The position numbers and the translations under genes are program-made. A DNA stretch of 64,000 bases from Patiriisocius sp047730165. GTDB taxonomy: Bacteria > Bacteroidota > Bacteroidia > Flavobacteriales > Flavobacteriaceae. The DNA is taken from the NCBI RefSeq assembly GCF_047730165.1, contig NZ_CP159834.1, positions 2,356,001-2,420,000 on the forward strand, written 5' to 3'. The notes beneath the pieces were generated by a model, which worked only from the letters and a program-made list of their open reading frames with translations, searched no databases and was not told the DNA's origin. Positions 52,982 to 60,318 of this stretch are shown in pieces. Numbering within the stretch: position 1 is the stretch's first letter; every line of letters starts with the position of its first letter.

Positions 52982-54904
52982 ATGAAAAAAAAATACCTGA
53001 TTACTTTGTTGGCGGCGTTTTGCCTCATAAACACAATGCGAGCGCAAGTAAACAGATCTTACGATGGTAATGGTAATAATACTACCAATCCAGAATGGGG
53101 AGCTGCAGATACTCATTTTAGAACGTTTACTACTGTAGAATATTCAGATGGTATAAGTGAGCCAGGTGGATTAGATAGAGCAAACCCGCGTACCGTAAGT
53201 AATGCTTTGGGTAGTCAAGAAGAGTTTATGCCTAATGAACTTGACCTTAGTGATTTTATTTGGGGTTGGGGACAGTTTATTGACCATGACGTCAACCTAA
53301 ACGATGATGCACCTTTAGAGCCTTTTGATATTGATATCCCTAGTTGTGATCCTATGTTCGATCCAATGTGTGAAGGTGATAGGAAAATGCGAATGTTTCG
53401 CTCTAAGAACGACCTAACTACAGGAACAAGCACGGCAGACCCAAGAAGACATATTAATGACGTTACTTCTTATATAGATGCTTCTACGGTCTATGGTAGT
53501 GATGAAACTCGTTCAGATTGGTTACGTTCTAATAGCGACGGAAAGCTTAAAGTTTCGACTGGAAATACACTTCCTTGGAATACGGTTGATGGAGAATTTG
53601 ATAGTGCAATAGATCCTACTGCTCCATTTATGGTACTTGATGGACCCGATGTACCAGTAAAGTTTTTTGTAGGTGGTGATATTAGAATAAACGAACAACC
53701 AGGCTTAATCTGTTTCCATACAGTAATGGTTAGAGAACACAATAGACAATGTGACCTTATAGTTGCAGATAACCCAGGCTGGACAGGTGAAGAAGTATAC
53801 CAAAGAGCTCGTAAAATTGTGAGTGGTTTAGTACAGGCAGTAACCTACGAGGAGTTTTTACCTAAGCTTGGGGTTTCCCTACCGGCTTTCTCTGCGTATA
53901 ATCCTTCGCTAGATGCAAGTATCATTAACGTATTTTCTGCGGCTGGATATCGTTTTGGGCATACCATGGTAAACGGACGATTAATTAGAATTGAAGAAAA
54001 TGGAGATGACTTTGAGTTTGGTGCAATAGACTTAAGAGATGGTTTTTTCAACCCTGAAATTATAAAAGATGAAGGTGGAATTTCACCTTTTTTCAGAGGC
54101 TTAGCTGCTCAAAAGCATCAATTTGTAGATCCATTAATAATGAACGACATTAGAAACTTCCTTTTTGGCCCTCCTGGTGCAGGCGGAATAGATTTACTTT
54201 CAATAAACATAGCAAGAGCAAGAGAACGTGGTGTTTCAGATTATAATACCATTAGACAAGAAATAGGACTATCTGCTATTACTTCATTAACAGAGCTTAC
54301 GAGTGATCCAGAATTACAGTCTAAACTAGCAACAGTGTACACAGATGTTAATGATATCGATCCTTGGATTGGTTTTATGAGTGAAGACCATTTAGACAAA
54401 GCTATTATTGGCGAAGGACTTAATGCCTTGTTTGTAATGCAATTTGGTGCACTTAGAGATGGAGATCGTTACTATTACGAGAATGATCCTGCCTTTACTG
54501 AGGATGAAATAGAAGAAATAAAAAACACAAAACTTTCAGAAATACTTTTAAGAAACACAGATATCGAAGTATTACAAGAGGATGTTTTTACTGCGGTACC
54601 TAGAGATGAATTGGCAGTTGAATTTTATCCTTTTTCTGGTGTGATGAATATGCAATTAAAGGCGTATCCTAACCCAGTTCAAAAATACTTTAACATCCAG
54701 ATAGAAGCTAGAAGACCCTCTACTGCCACCTTAAATATCTACGATGCAAGCGGGGTAACGGTTCAACAGCGTGCAATAAACATTATGCCAGGAGTTACAG
54801 ATCACGCCTTTGAGTTAAGTGATTCGCTAGCTAATGGGCTTTATGTAATCACACTAGTTTCTGACGCTGGTTCAGGACAATTGAAAATTATTAAATCTAA
54901 GTAA
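52982..54904 (+). CDS. T9SS-secreted animal-type heme peroxidase
   Basis: A 640-residue protein with a signal peptide of 21 residues (ending MRAQ). The catalytic region is an An_peroxidase domain: distal His in WGWGQFIDHDVNL (about residue 101), VMVREHNRQCDLI with its Arg, then the proximal His in YRFGHTMV (about residue 325). These match myeloperoxidase/peroxinectin-type enzymes, where the heme is often covalently linked. The C-terminal 80 residues are a T9SS type A sorting domain (LKAYPNPVQKYFNIQ, GLYVITLVSDAG, ending KIIKSK). It would be released or anchored on the cell surface and oxidise halides or phenols with H2O2. Monocistronic. Confidence 0.93.
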   Translation: MKKKYLITLLAAFCLINTMRAQVNRSYDGNGNNTTNPEWGAADTHFRTFTTVEYSDGISEPGGLDRANPRTVSNALGSQEEFMPNELDLSDFIWGWGQFIDHDVNLNDDAPLEPFDIDIPSCDPMFDPMCEGDRKMRMFRSKNDLTTGTSTADPRRHINDVTSYIDASTVYGSDETRSDWLRSNSDGKLKVSTGNTLPWNTVDGEFDSAIDPTAPFMVLDGPDVPVKFFVGGDIRINEQPGLICFHTVMVREHNRQCDLIVADNPGWTGEEVYQRARKIVSGLVQAVTYEEFLPKLGVSLPAFSAYNPSLDASIINVFSAAGYRFGHTMVNGRLIRIEENGDDFEFGAIDLRDGFFNPEIIKDEGGISPFFRGLAAQKHQFVDPLIMNDIRNFLFGPPGAGGIDLLSINIARARERGVSDYNTIRQEIGLSAITSLTELTSDPELQSKLATVYTDVNDIDPWIGFMSEDHLDKAIIGEGLNALFVMQFGALRDGDRYYYENDPAFTEDEIEEIKNTKLSEILLRNTDIEVLQEDVFTAVPRDELAVEFYPFSGVMNMQLKAYPNPVQKYFNIQIEARRPSTATLNIYDASGVTVQQRAINIMPGVTDHAFELSDSLANGLYVITLVSDAGSGQLKIIKSK

Positions 54905-54966
54905 GATATAAATAATTTGACATTCGTCGGAAAGTATCATGGCTTTACCAAAGAGATAAGGCCATG

Positions 54967-55488
54967 TTACTTTTGTAGACTTTTTGTAATGAGATCTATC
55001 GCGGCAAATTCAGAAAATTTCCGAAGCAATACAGTTAGTTTTGGATGAATAAACTGTTTGCAAAAAGGCTTTTGAGGATTCTTATAATAGTACTCTGTAA
55101 TCTGTTCTCTAGATGGTTTAAAGGTCGTAAATGGAAGTGTCTTTGTGACCAATGGTTTTTTAAATTCAGATTGAAGCTGCTTTAATATTGCTCTTAGCTC
55201 GGTGTGTTGTATTTCTGAAAAGAAATAAACAGCAGAACGATATTTATCCCTAAAACTATGATTAGCAGTGCTTTTATGCGTGTGCAAATGAATATTTATT
55301 AGGACTGACAATGGGAGCGTTTCTGGATTAAAATGTACAATCACTGCTTCACTAAAACTAGCAGCATCACCGTCTGAGGCTACATACCCTTGTTCCACTT
55401 GCTTCACTCCTATCAATGACTGAAACACCGCTTCTGTGCACCAATGACAACCTCCGCCTACTGCAATTTTAATAAGCTTACTTGTCAT
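54967..55488 (-). CDS. msrA: Methionine-S-sulfoxide reductase MsrA
   Basis: The start at ATG 55488 overlaps the preceding TGA as ATGA, which favours it over a TTG at 55497. The 173-residue protein has the MsrA nucleophile in VGGGCHWCTEAVF with Cys14; the usual GCFWG is GCHWC here, so a second Cys is adjacent to the active site. VEQGYVASDG fits the next conserved motif. YRSAVYFFSEIQ and a resolving-like Cys in KPFCKQF near the C-terminus follow. It reduces Met-S-sulfoxide in proteins. It is coupled to the 83-residue protein upstream. Confidence 0.9.
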   Translation of the reverse strand: MTSKLIKIAVGGGCHWCTEAVFQSLIGVKQVEQGYVASDGDAASFSEAVIVHFNPETLPLSVLINIHLHTHKSTANHSFRDKYRSAVYFFSEIQHTELRAILKQLQSEFKKPLVTKTLPFTTFKPSREQITEYYYKNPQKPFCKQFIHPKLTVLLRKFSEFAAIDLITKSLQK

Positions 55489-55736
55489 AAATGGCAATGC
55501 TTTAAAAAATGAATGACCTTCTCTTCTGGCATTTCACAGGGTTTTAAAATTTCATTTGTAGTTGTGATATAATAGTTAAGACTTATAAAATGTGTGCCGC
55601 CATGTTCTTCTGCGTACAATTTAATGCTCTTACCACCATTGAAGTCGCTTCGAGTAACACCATACTTCTTTCCCTTATACAAAGCTTCTGTAAAGCCAAT
55701 AGGAAATTGTTGAAGGTGTGCTAAAATCGAAGCCAT
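55485..55736 (-). CDS. Conserved 83-residue protein coupled to msrA
   Basis: The cytoplasmic product begins MASILAHLQQFPIGFTEALY and includes KKYGVTRSDFNGGKSIKLYAEE, GGTHFISLNYYITTTN and LKPCEMPEEKVIHFLKH. It has two cysteines and a mostly beta pattern. This little protein always seems to appear beside msrA in Flavobacteria, in my recollection, and is sometimes labelled peptide-methionine sulfoxide reductase by association only. It lacks any MsrA or MsrB motif. The overlap ATGA with msrA means coupled translation. Confidence 0.78.
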   Translation of the reverse strand: MASILAHLQQFPIGFTEALYKGKKYGVTRSDFNGGKSIKLYAEEHGGTHFISLNYYITTTNEILKPCEMPEEKVIHFLKHCHL

Positions 55737-55790
55737 GCTTTTAGGTAGTTTTCAGATTGGTGAAATTTCAGAAAAAATAAAAATACGTAG

Positions 55791-56240
55791 TTATAGTATT
55801 TTCTCAAAACAAAAGCTCTGCGCTATGCCTTTATATTGGCCATAATTAGGAGTACGTTGATAGCCGCACTTTTTATACAATGCAATTGCCGCGTGTTGAT
55901 TGATTCCTGTTTCCAGGACACATCGTGTGGCTCCTAATTCTTGTGCCCAAAATTCAAGATTCTTGAGAATCACAACTGCGTAGGCATTGCCTCTTTGAGT
56001 GTCTATGGTGAACATTCTTTTTATTTCGAAGGCTTCTGCTTCAAAAAGTTTTATAGCGCCACAGCACACAGGAATAGCATCCTCGTAGCCTATAAGCGTA
56101 TGTTTAATAGAAGTTAGTTTATTAAATTTATCGTAAAAAGCGTGGTCTTCCCCATCAGATATGGCGAGGTTTTGATCTAATAGTTTTACTAATACAATAA
56201 AATCTGGATGATCAGGAGAAACACGTACTACCCGCATCAT
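55791..56240 (-). CDS. GNAT-family N-acetyltransferase
   Basis: The 149-residue protein starts with ATG at 56240 (or 56237) overlapping the TGA of the DEAD-box helicase. GNAT features are ALIGYEDAIPVCCGAIKLF-like region (YEDAIPVCCGAIKLFE), the central strand FEIKRMFTIDTQRGNAYAV, which matches the A motif RRxGxG/A in degenerate form (QRGNAYA), and the closing ALYKKCGYQRTPNYG of motif B. It acetylates an unknown amine substrate. It is translationally coupled to the helicase, though a functional link is not evident. Confidence 0.85.
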   Translation of the reverse strand: MMRVVRVSPDHPDFIVLVKLLDQNLAISDGEDHAFYDKFNKLTSIKHTLIGYEDAIPVCCGAIKLFEAEAFEIKRMFTIDTQRGNAYAVVILKNLEFWAQELGATRCVLETGINQHAAIALYKKCGYQRTPNYGQYKGIAQSFCFEKIL

Positions 56241-57589
56241 CTCTTATTACGTCTGTTGTAATTCTTGTCCCCTTTCGTCTTGGGTTTTTTGTATTTCGCT
56301 TTGATGATATACTGGTAAGAGCCTCCTTGATTTGTTTTAGAATTTTTCTCACTCTTCTCGTGAAAGCTAGGTCCAGGAACGTGTTCATCACTTACTTTAT
56401 GAGGATTATTAGGTTCATTAATTTGCGGTTGTTCTTCTGGTAAGAGCTGTTTAGCAGTTTCTACTTCATTAGGGATTGTCAATAGAGGAATTTTATAATC
56501 CATTAAAGCCTCTATATTTTCTTTAGCCTGAGCTTCTTTCTCTGTAGAGAATAAAATAGAATTTCCTTGCGCTTCTGCTCTACCTGTTCTACCTATACGG
56601 TGCATATAGTTTTCTGCATACCGCGGAACATCTATATTTACTACGTGTGATATACGATCAAGATCTAAACCACGAGACATTACATCTGTAGATATCAAAA
56701 TTCTATTCTTACCAGTATTAAAATTTTCGATAGACCGTAAACGATAATTTTGTGTCTTGTTGCTATGTATTACTGAAGCTTGACTCGGGTAGAAATCATC
56801 CACTACTTGAAACAAAGTGTCTGCTTGGCGTTTGTTGGGTACAAACACTAAGACCTTTGTAAATACATCTTCTTCTTGTAAGAGGTGATTTAAAAGATTT
56901 GCCTTTGTATAAAAATTCGGCACTTCAAAAGATTGTTGCTCAATATTATCTAAAGGGGTACCACTAACGGCAACAGATATTTTTTCTGGGTTTTTAAAAA
57001 AGTCATCAATTAAAACATCTACATCGTCTGTCATCGTAGCAGAAAAAAGAATATTCTGTCTCTTTTCTGGAAGGAGTTCAAAGATATTTGTAATCTGAAA
57101 ACGGAAGCCCAAATCGAGCATCACATCTACTTCATCAATAATTAATTTTTTAACGTTTTTTAAACTTACGGCTCTGCTTAACGCTAAGTCATACAATCGT
57201 CCTGGGGTAGCAACCACAATATCACAGCCTTGAGAAACGGCATCTTTGTGGGTGTTTATATTCACACCTCCATACACTCCAGTAACTCTCACAGAAAGAT
57301 ACTTCCCTATTTTTTCTATTTCTTCTACAACTTGAACTACAAGTTCACGCGTAGGTACAAGTACCAATACTCTTGGGTTTATCTCTCTAGAATACTTCAT
57401 GGTTTCTAAAACCGGAAGCATGTAGGCAAACGTTTTACCCGTTCCCGTCTGTGCGATACCTACCATATCTTTTCCTGCTTTTATAACAGAAAATGATTGT
57501 TCTTGAATAGGTGTTGGCGCTGTAATTCCTAGATCGTCAATCCCAAATTGGAGTTGTTTTCCTAGTTTTAAATCTGCAAAAGTGGTCAT
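56237..57589 (-). CDS. DEAD-box RNA helicase (RhlE-like)
   Basis: The start is ATG 57589 (MTTFADLKLGKQL); an upstream TTG at 57616 overlaps the promoter box. All DEAD motifs are seen: Q-motif APTPIQEQSF, Walker A AQTGTGKT, PTRELVVQ, TPGRL, DEVD in place of DEAD, SATM, then VLVFVPNKRQAD, STDVMSRGLD and HRIGRTGR. The tail from about residue 370 to 450 is disordered, basic and ends RRNKR. The DEVD variation is unusual but known. It is the first gene of a unit with the GNAT gene. Confidence 0.94.
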   Translation of the reverse strand: MTTFADLKLGKQLQFGIDDLGITAPTPIQEQSFSVIKAGKDMVGIAQTGTGKTFAYMLPVLETMKYSREINPRVLVLVPTRELVVQVVEEIEKIGKYLSVRVTGVYGGVNINTHKDAVSQGCDIVVATPGRLYDLALSRAVSLKNVKKLIIDEVDVMLDLGFRFQITNIFELLPEKRQNILFSATMTDDVDVLIDDFFKNPEKISVAVSGTPLDNIEQQSFEVPNFYTKANLLNHLLQEEDVFTKVLVFVPNKRQADTLFQVVDDFYPSQASVIHSNKTQNYRLRSIENFNTGKNRILISTDVMSRGLDLDRISHVVNIDVPRYAENYMHRIGRTGRAEAQGNSILFSTEKEAQAKENIEALMDYKIPLLTIPNEVETAKQLLPEEQPQINEPNNPHKVSDEHVPGPSFHEKSEKNSKTNQGGSYQYIIKAKYKKPKTKGDKNYNRRNKR

Positions 57590-57605
57590 ACCCTTAAAAT
57601 TTCCG

Positions 57606-57613
57606 CAAAGGTA
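57606..57613 (-). promoter_or_regulatory. Promoter -7 box of the DEAD-box helicase gene
   Basis: On the minus strand TACCTTTG fits TAnnTTTG, 17 bases before ATG 57589. It excludes the upstream TTG as a start, since that codon would be in the box. Confidence 0.55.
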
Positions 57614-57860
57614 CAAGAACTATTATTCTTAGGATATGTAATCTTCATTTACATAAAGCGATATATTTAAGATATAACCGCTTATAAAATAATCTCTAGC
57701 GTATTAGAATTCCTCTATTTAAAGAAGTTGAGACAGTAAAGATTAATTACCTAAGCCCTATTATATTTTATATTACTGAAAGTTGCGAGACCATAGTTTC
57801 GACTATTGCCTCCCTATATAGGCCTCCTTATAAGTCTAAGGCAAAGTATTTTACTGTACA

Positions 57861-57956
57861 GGTAGACTAGATGCGATAAGCCGTGCGATAGGAAAGCTTA
57901 AAGAACCGCTACACGCAGCTATTGAATCTCTTAATGAGCTATTAAGTAAGTTATAA
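57861..57956 (+). pseudogene. Unidentified C-terminal coding fragment in a 344-base gap
   Basis: A plus-strand frame without a start codon reads GRLDAISRAIGKLKEP, LHAAIESLNELLSKL before TAA 57954-57956. Its helical pattern with regular Leu/Ile/Ala is protein-like. The rest of the gap (57617-57860) shows nothing that continues it. Likely the tail of a lost gene. Confidence 0.35.
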
Positions 57957-57960
57957 GATT

Positions 57961-59520
57961 TTATTCTTCTTCTGAAGGCGCATATCCGTGAATGTCTTCA
58001 AACATCATGTCAAAATTCTCACGCAAGTAAGAACGTAACTTCAAGCGATAGTCGTTTTTAAGCCATGTTAAGAAGTTGTAAGTACTTTTGCTAATACACT
58101 TTGAGTATCGTTCTATTCTAAAGTCAATATCATCACCAAGCATTTTTGCCAAGCCAAGCGCATCAAAGATGTCTTCGCTATTCTCAATACAGATAGTGGC
58201 GTGCTGATGGATGGATCTTTCTAGAATTACTTTTGAAGTCTCTCCAGATTTTACAGAAGCTGTATATGCTTTCTTAATATCGAACGAAACATCTTCTGTT
58301 TTTGCAAATTCTGCTCTAAGTGCTTCTGGCATTTCATATCTGAAATAACTCTCTATTTCATTATCATCGAGGAGATTCTCCAGATAAAAATTAGGCGACC
58401 TAAAAATAGCTTGCCAATCTAGATCTGCTCCCCAAGGTCCAAAACGATGAAAGTTGTTCCCTAAGTCAATCACATCAAACGTACTTTTACTATTTAAAAT
58501 ACGCGATCCACGACCTATCATTTGATAATATAAGGTCAAGGACTTAGTAGCACGATTTAATATAATAGAACCTACCGTTGGCTCATCAAATCCTGTGGTT
58601 AAAATACTAACAGACGTTAAGATGGCGTCTGGAGTTTCTTTAAACCATTTTAAAATAAATTTACGCTGTTTTTTTGTAGCCGTATTATCTAAGTGCATAA
58701 TAGGATAACCAGCATGTCTAAAGGCATCATAGACATATAATGAAGTGTTAATTCCATTATTAAAGATTAATGTCTTTTTACCCTTACTTCGTTCTTCATA
58801 TGCCTGCATTAATTTGCTCAGCATATCTGTTGTTGTATATAAATCTTCAGAAGACTTTACGGTGTAATCGCCGTTAGCTCCAACTTCAAGTGACGTTAAA
58901 CCTACATTATAAGAATACGTTTGTGCTTGTGCTAAGAATTCGTTTTCAATAAGAGATTCAATAGTTTCTCCTACAATAAGCTCATCATAGTTATCATTCA
59001 TTGGGAGCTTGATGTTCGAACTCAATGGTGTAGCGGTAACCCCTAAAATAAAAGATTTTTCAAAAAATTTAAAAAGCTTTGTAAATGAGTTGTAGTGGGC
59101 CTCATCAATAATAACTAGGCCGACATCAGAAATGTCTAGTTGCTCATCATTCAAACGGTTATTAAGCGTCTCTACCATCGCTACAAAACAACTAAAATCT
59201 TGTTGGTCTTCAAGATTTGCAGTACTATTTACCACTTTATTGACCACACCAAACTCAGTCAACATTCCAGAAGTCTGTTTACAAAGCTCGATACGGTGCG
59301 TCATCACCAGTACTTTCTTTTTATGGTTTTTCAGGTATTGACGGACTATTTCAGAAAAAATAACGGTCTTACCACCACCTGTAGGCAATTGATATAGCAA
59401 ATGATAATCCTGCTTCTCGTCATCAAAGAGTTTGAATATTCGATCAATCGCTCCTTTTTGATAGCTGTAAAGCTCCTTATCACTGCGTTTGTCTAATATA
59501 GAATTATCAATCGTTTTCAT
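57961..59520 (-). CDS. SF2 helicase (SSL2/type I restriction-like DEAD/DEAH protein)
   Basis: The 519-residue protein has an early Q-like YQKGAIDRIF, Walker A LPTGGGKT near residue 48, motif Ia THRIELCKQ, DEAH, motif III GVTATP, and in the second RecA half LIFNNGINTS, SVSILTTGFDEPTV and QMIGRGSR. It lacks the XPB-type damage domain. The C-terminal 120 residues are helical. Similar stand-alone SF2 enzymes in Flavobacteria are of unknown function and may unwind DNA or RNA. There is no nuclease or methylase next to it, so it does not belong to a restriction system. Confidence 0.88.
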   Translation of the reverse strand: MKTIDNSILDKRSDKELYSYQKGAIDRIFKLFDDEKQDYHLLYQLPTGGGKTVIFSEIVRQYLKNHKKKVLVMTHRIELCKQTSGMLTEFGVVNKVVNSTANLEDQQDFSCFVAMVETLNNRLNDEQLDISDVGLVIIDEAHYNSFTKLFKFFEKSFILGVTATPLSSNIKLPMNDNYDELIVGETIESLIENEFLAQAQTYSYNVGLTSLEVGANGDYTVKSSEDLYTTTDMLSKLMQAYEERSKGKKTLIFNNGINTSLYVYDAFRHAGYPIMHLDNTATKKQRKFILKWFKETPDAILTSVSILTTGFDEPTVGSIILNRATKSLTLYYQMIGRGSRILNSKSTFDVIDLGNNFHRFGPWGADLDWQAIFRSPNFYLENLLDDNEIESYFRYEMPEALRAEFAKTEDVSFDIKKAYTASVKSGETSKVILERSIHQHATICIENSEDIFDALGLAKMLGDDIDFRIERYSKCISKSTYNFLTWLKNDYRLKLRSYLRENFDMMFEDIHGYAPSEEE

Positions 59521-59655
59521 ATTCTGGGGCTAAAATAAGGCTGCAAATATACAACGAATTAAAGGTTATGTAATCACATGTTCACATTTAATAATTAGTG
59601 GGTGCAATTATTAAATCCGAAATATTATTTGAACCTACCTTGGGCACAAAGTTTG

Positions 59656-59663
59656 TATTTTTG
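59656..59663 (+). promoter_or_regulatory. Promoter -7 box of the pseudouridine synthase gene
   Basis: TATTTTTG fits TAnnTTTG, with TTTG about 24 bases upstream (59628-59631) and the ATG 18 bases downstream. Confidence 0.5.
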
Positions 59664-59680
59664 ACATCTATTAATAACCA

Positions 59681-60247
59681 ATGTCCAAGCACCTACATTT
59701 TAAAGTATACAAACCTTTTGGCTATCTCAGTCAGTTTATGACAAACGATAGGCACGCTAAAAACAAAAATTTTTTAGGAAGTCTTGGTGATTTCCCTGAA
59801 GGAATCATGGCCATTGGACGTTTAGACGAAAGCTCTGAAGGTTTACTCCTACTTACAACTGATGGCGCCTATAGTTACCATGTAAATAATAATACTATAG
59901 AAAAGGAATACTATGCCCTTGTAGATGGCGTCGTGAATCAAAGCCATATCGATCTCCTTAAGACGGGACTAGAAATTAGTATTAATGGAGTACTTTTTCA
60001 AACAAAACCTTGCAAAGCTAGCATCATCACAGCCCCTCTTCTTCCAGCTACGCGACAAAGAATACGAGATGATCGCCACGGTCCTAGTTCGTGGGTTTCC
60101 ATCACTTTAACCGAGGGGAAATTTAGGCAAGTCCGTAAAATGACAGCCGCTGTTGGTCTGCCTACATTACGTTTGATTAGGGTTCGTATAGGAGATTTTA
60201 AGATAGACGCTATGCAACCGGGCGATACACTGCCCATCAAAACATAA
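59681..60247 (+). CDS. RluE-like 23S rRNA pseudouridine synthase
   Basis: A 188-residue RsuA/RluE-type enzyme without S4 domain. The N-terminus is HFKVYKPFGYLSQF, the catalytic Asp is in AIGRLDESSEGLLLLTTDG (Asp50), then EKEYYALVDG, then LTEGKFRQVRKMTAAVGLPT, LRLIRVRIGDF. Length agrees with RluE, which modifies U2457 in E. coli 23S rRNA; assignment of the exact target is inferred. It is monocistronic. Confidence 0.9.
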   Translation: MSKHLHFKVYKPFGYLSQFMTNDRHAKNKNFLGSLGDFPEGIMAIGRLDESSEGLLLLTTDGAYSYHVNNNTIEKEYYALVDGVVNQSHIDLLKTGLEISINGVLFQTKPCKASIITAPLLPATRQRIRDDRHGPSSWVSITLTEGKFRQVRKMTAAVGLPTLRLIRVRIGDFKIDAMQPGDTLPIKT

Positions 60248-60273
60248 AAAACCCCGAGCCAAAGCTCAGGGTT
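60246..60273 (-). terminator. Terminator for the large metalloprotease gene
   Basis: On the minus strand AACCC-T-GAGC pairs with GCTC-G-GGGTT around TTTG and is followed by TTTTT. The same hairpin can also serve the plus-strand rRNA-modification gene from the other side. Confidence 0.75.
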
Positions 60274-60318
60274 ATAATTGGCTGCCATTAGGAAGGCAGT
60301 GTATTCGTATTTGTTTCG

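Noticed and set aside
57961..59520. Possible restriction-modification component (type I R subunit)
   Set aside because: No nuclease domain in the protein and no methylase or specificity gene adjacent.
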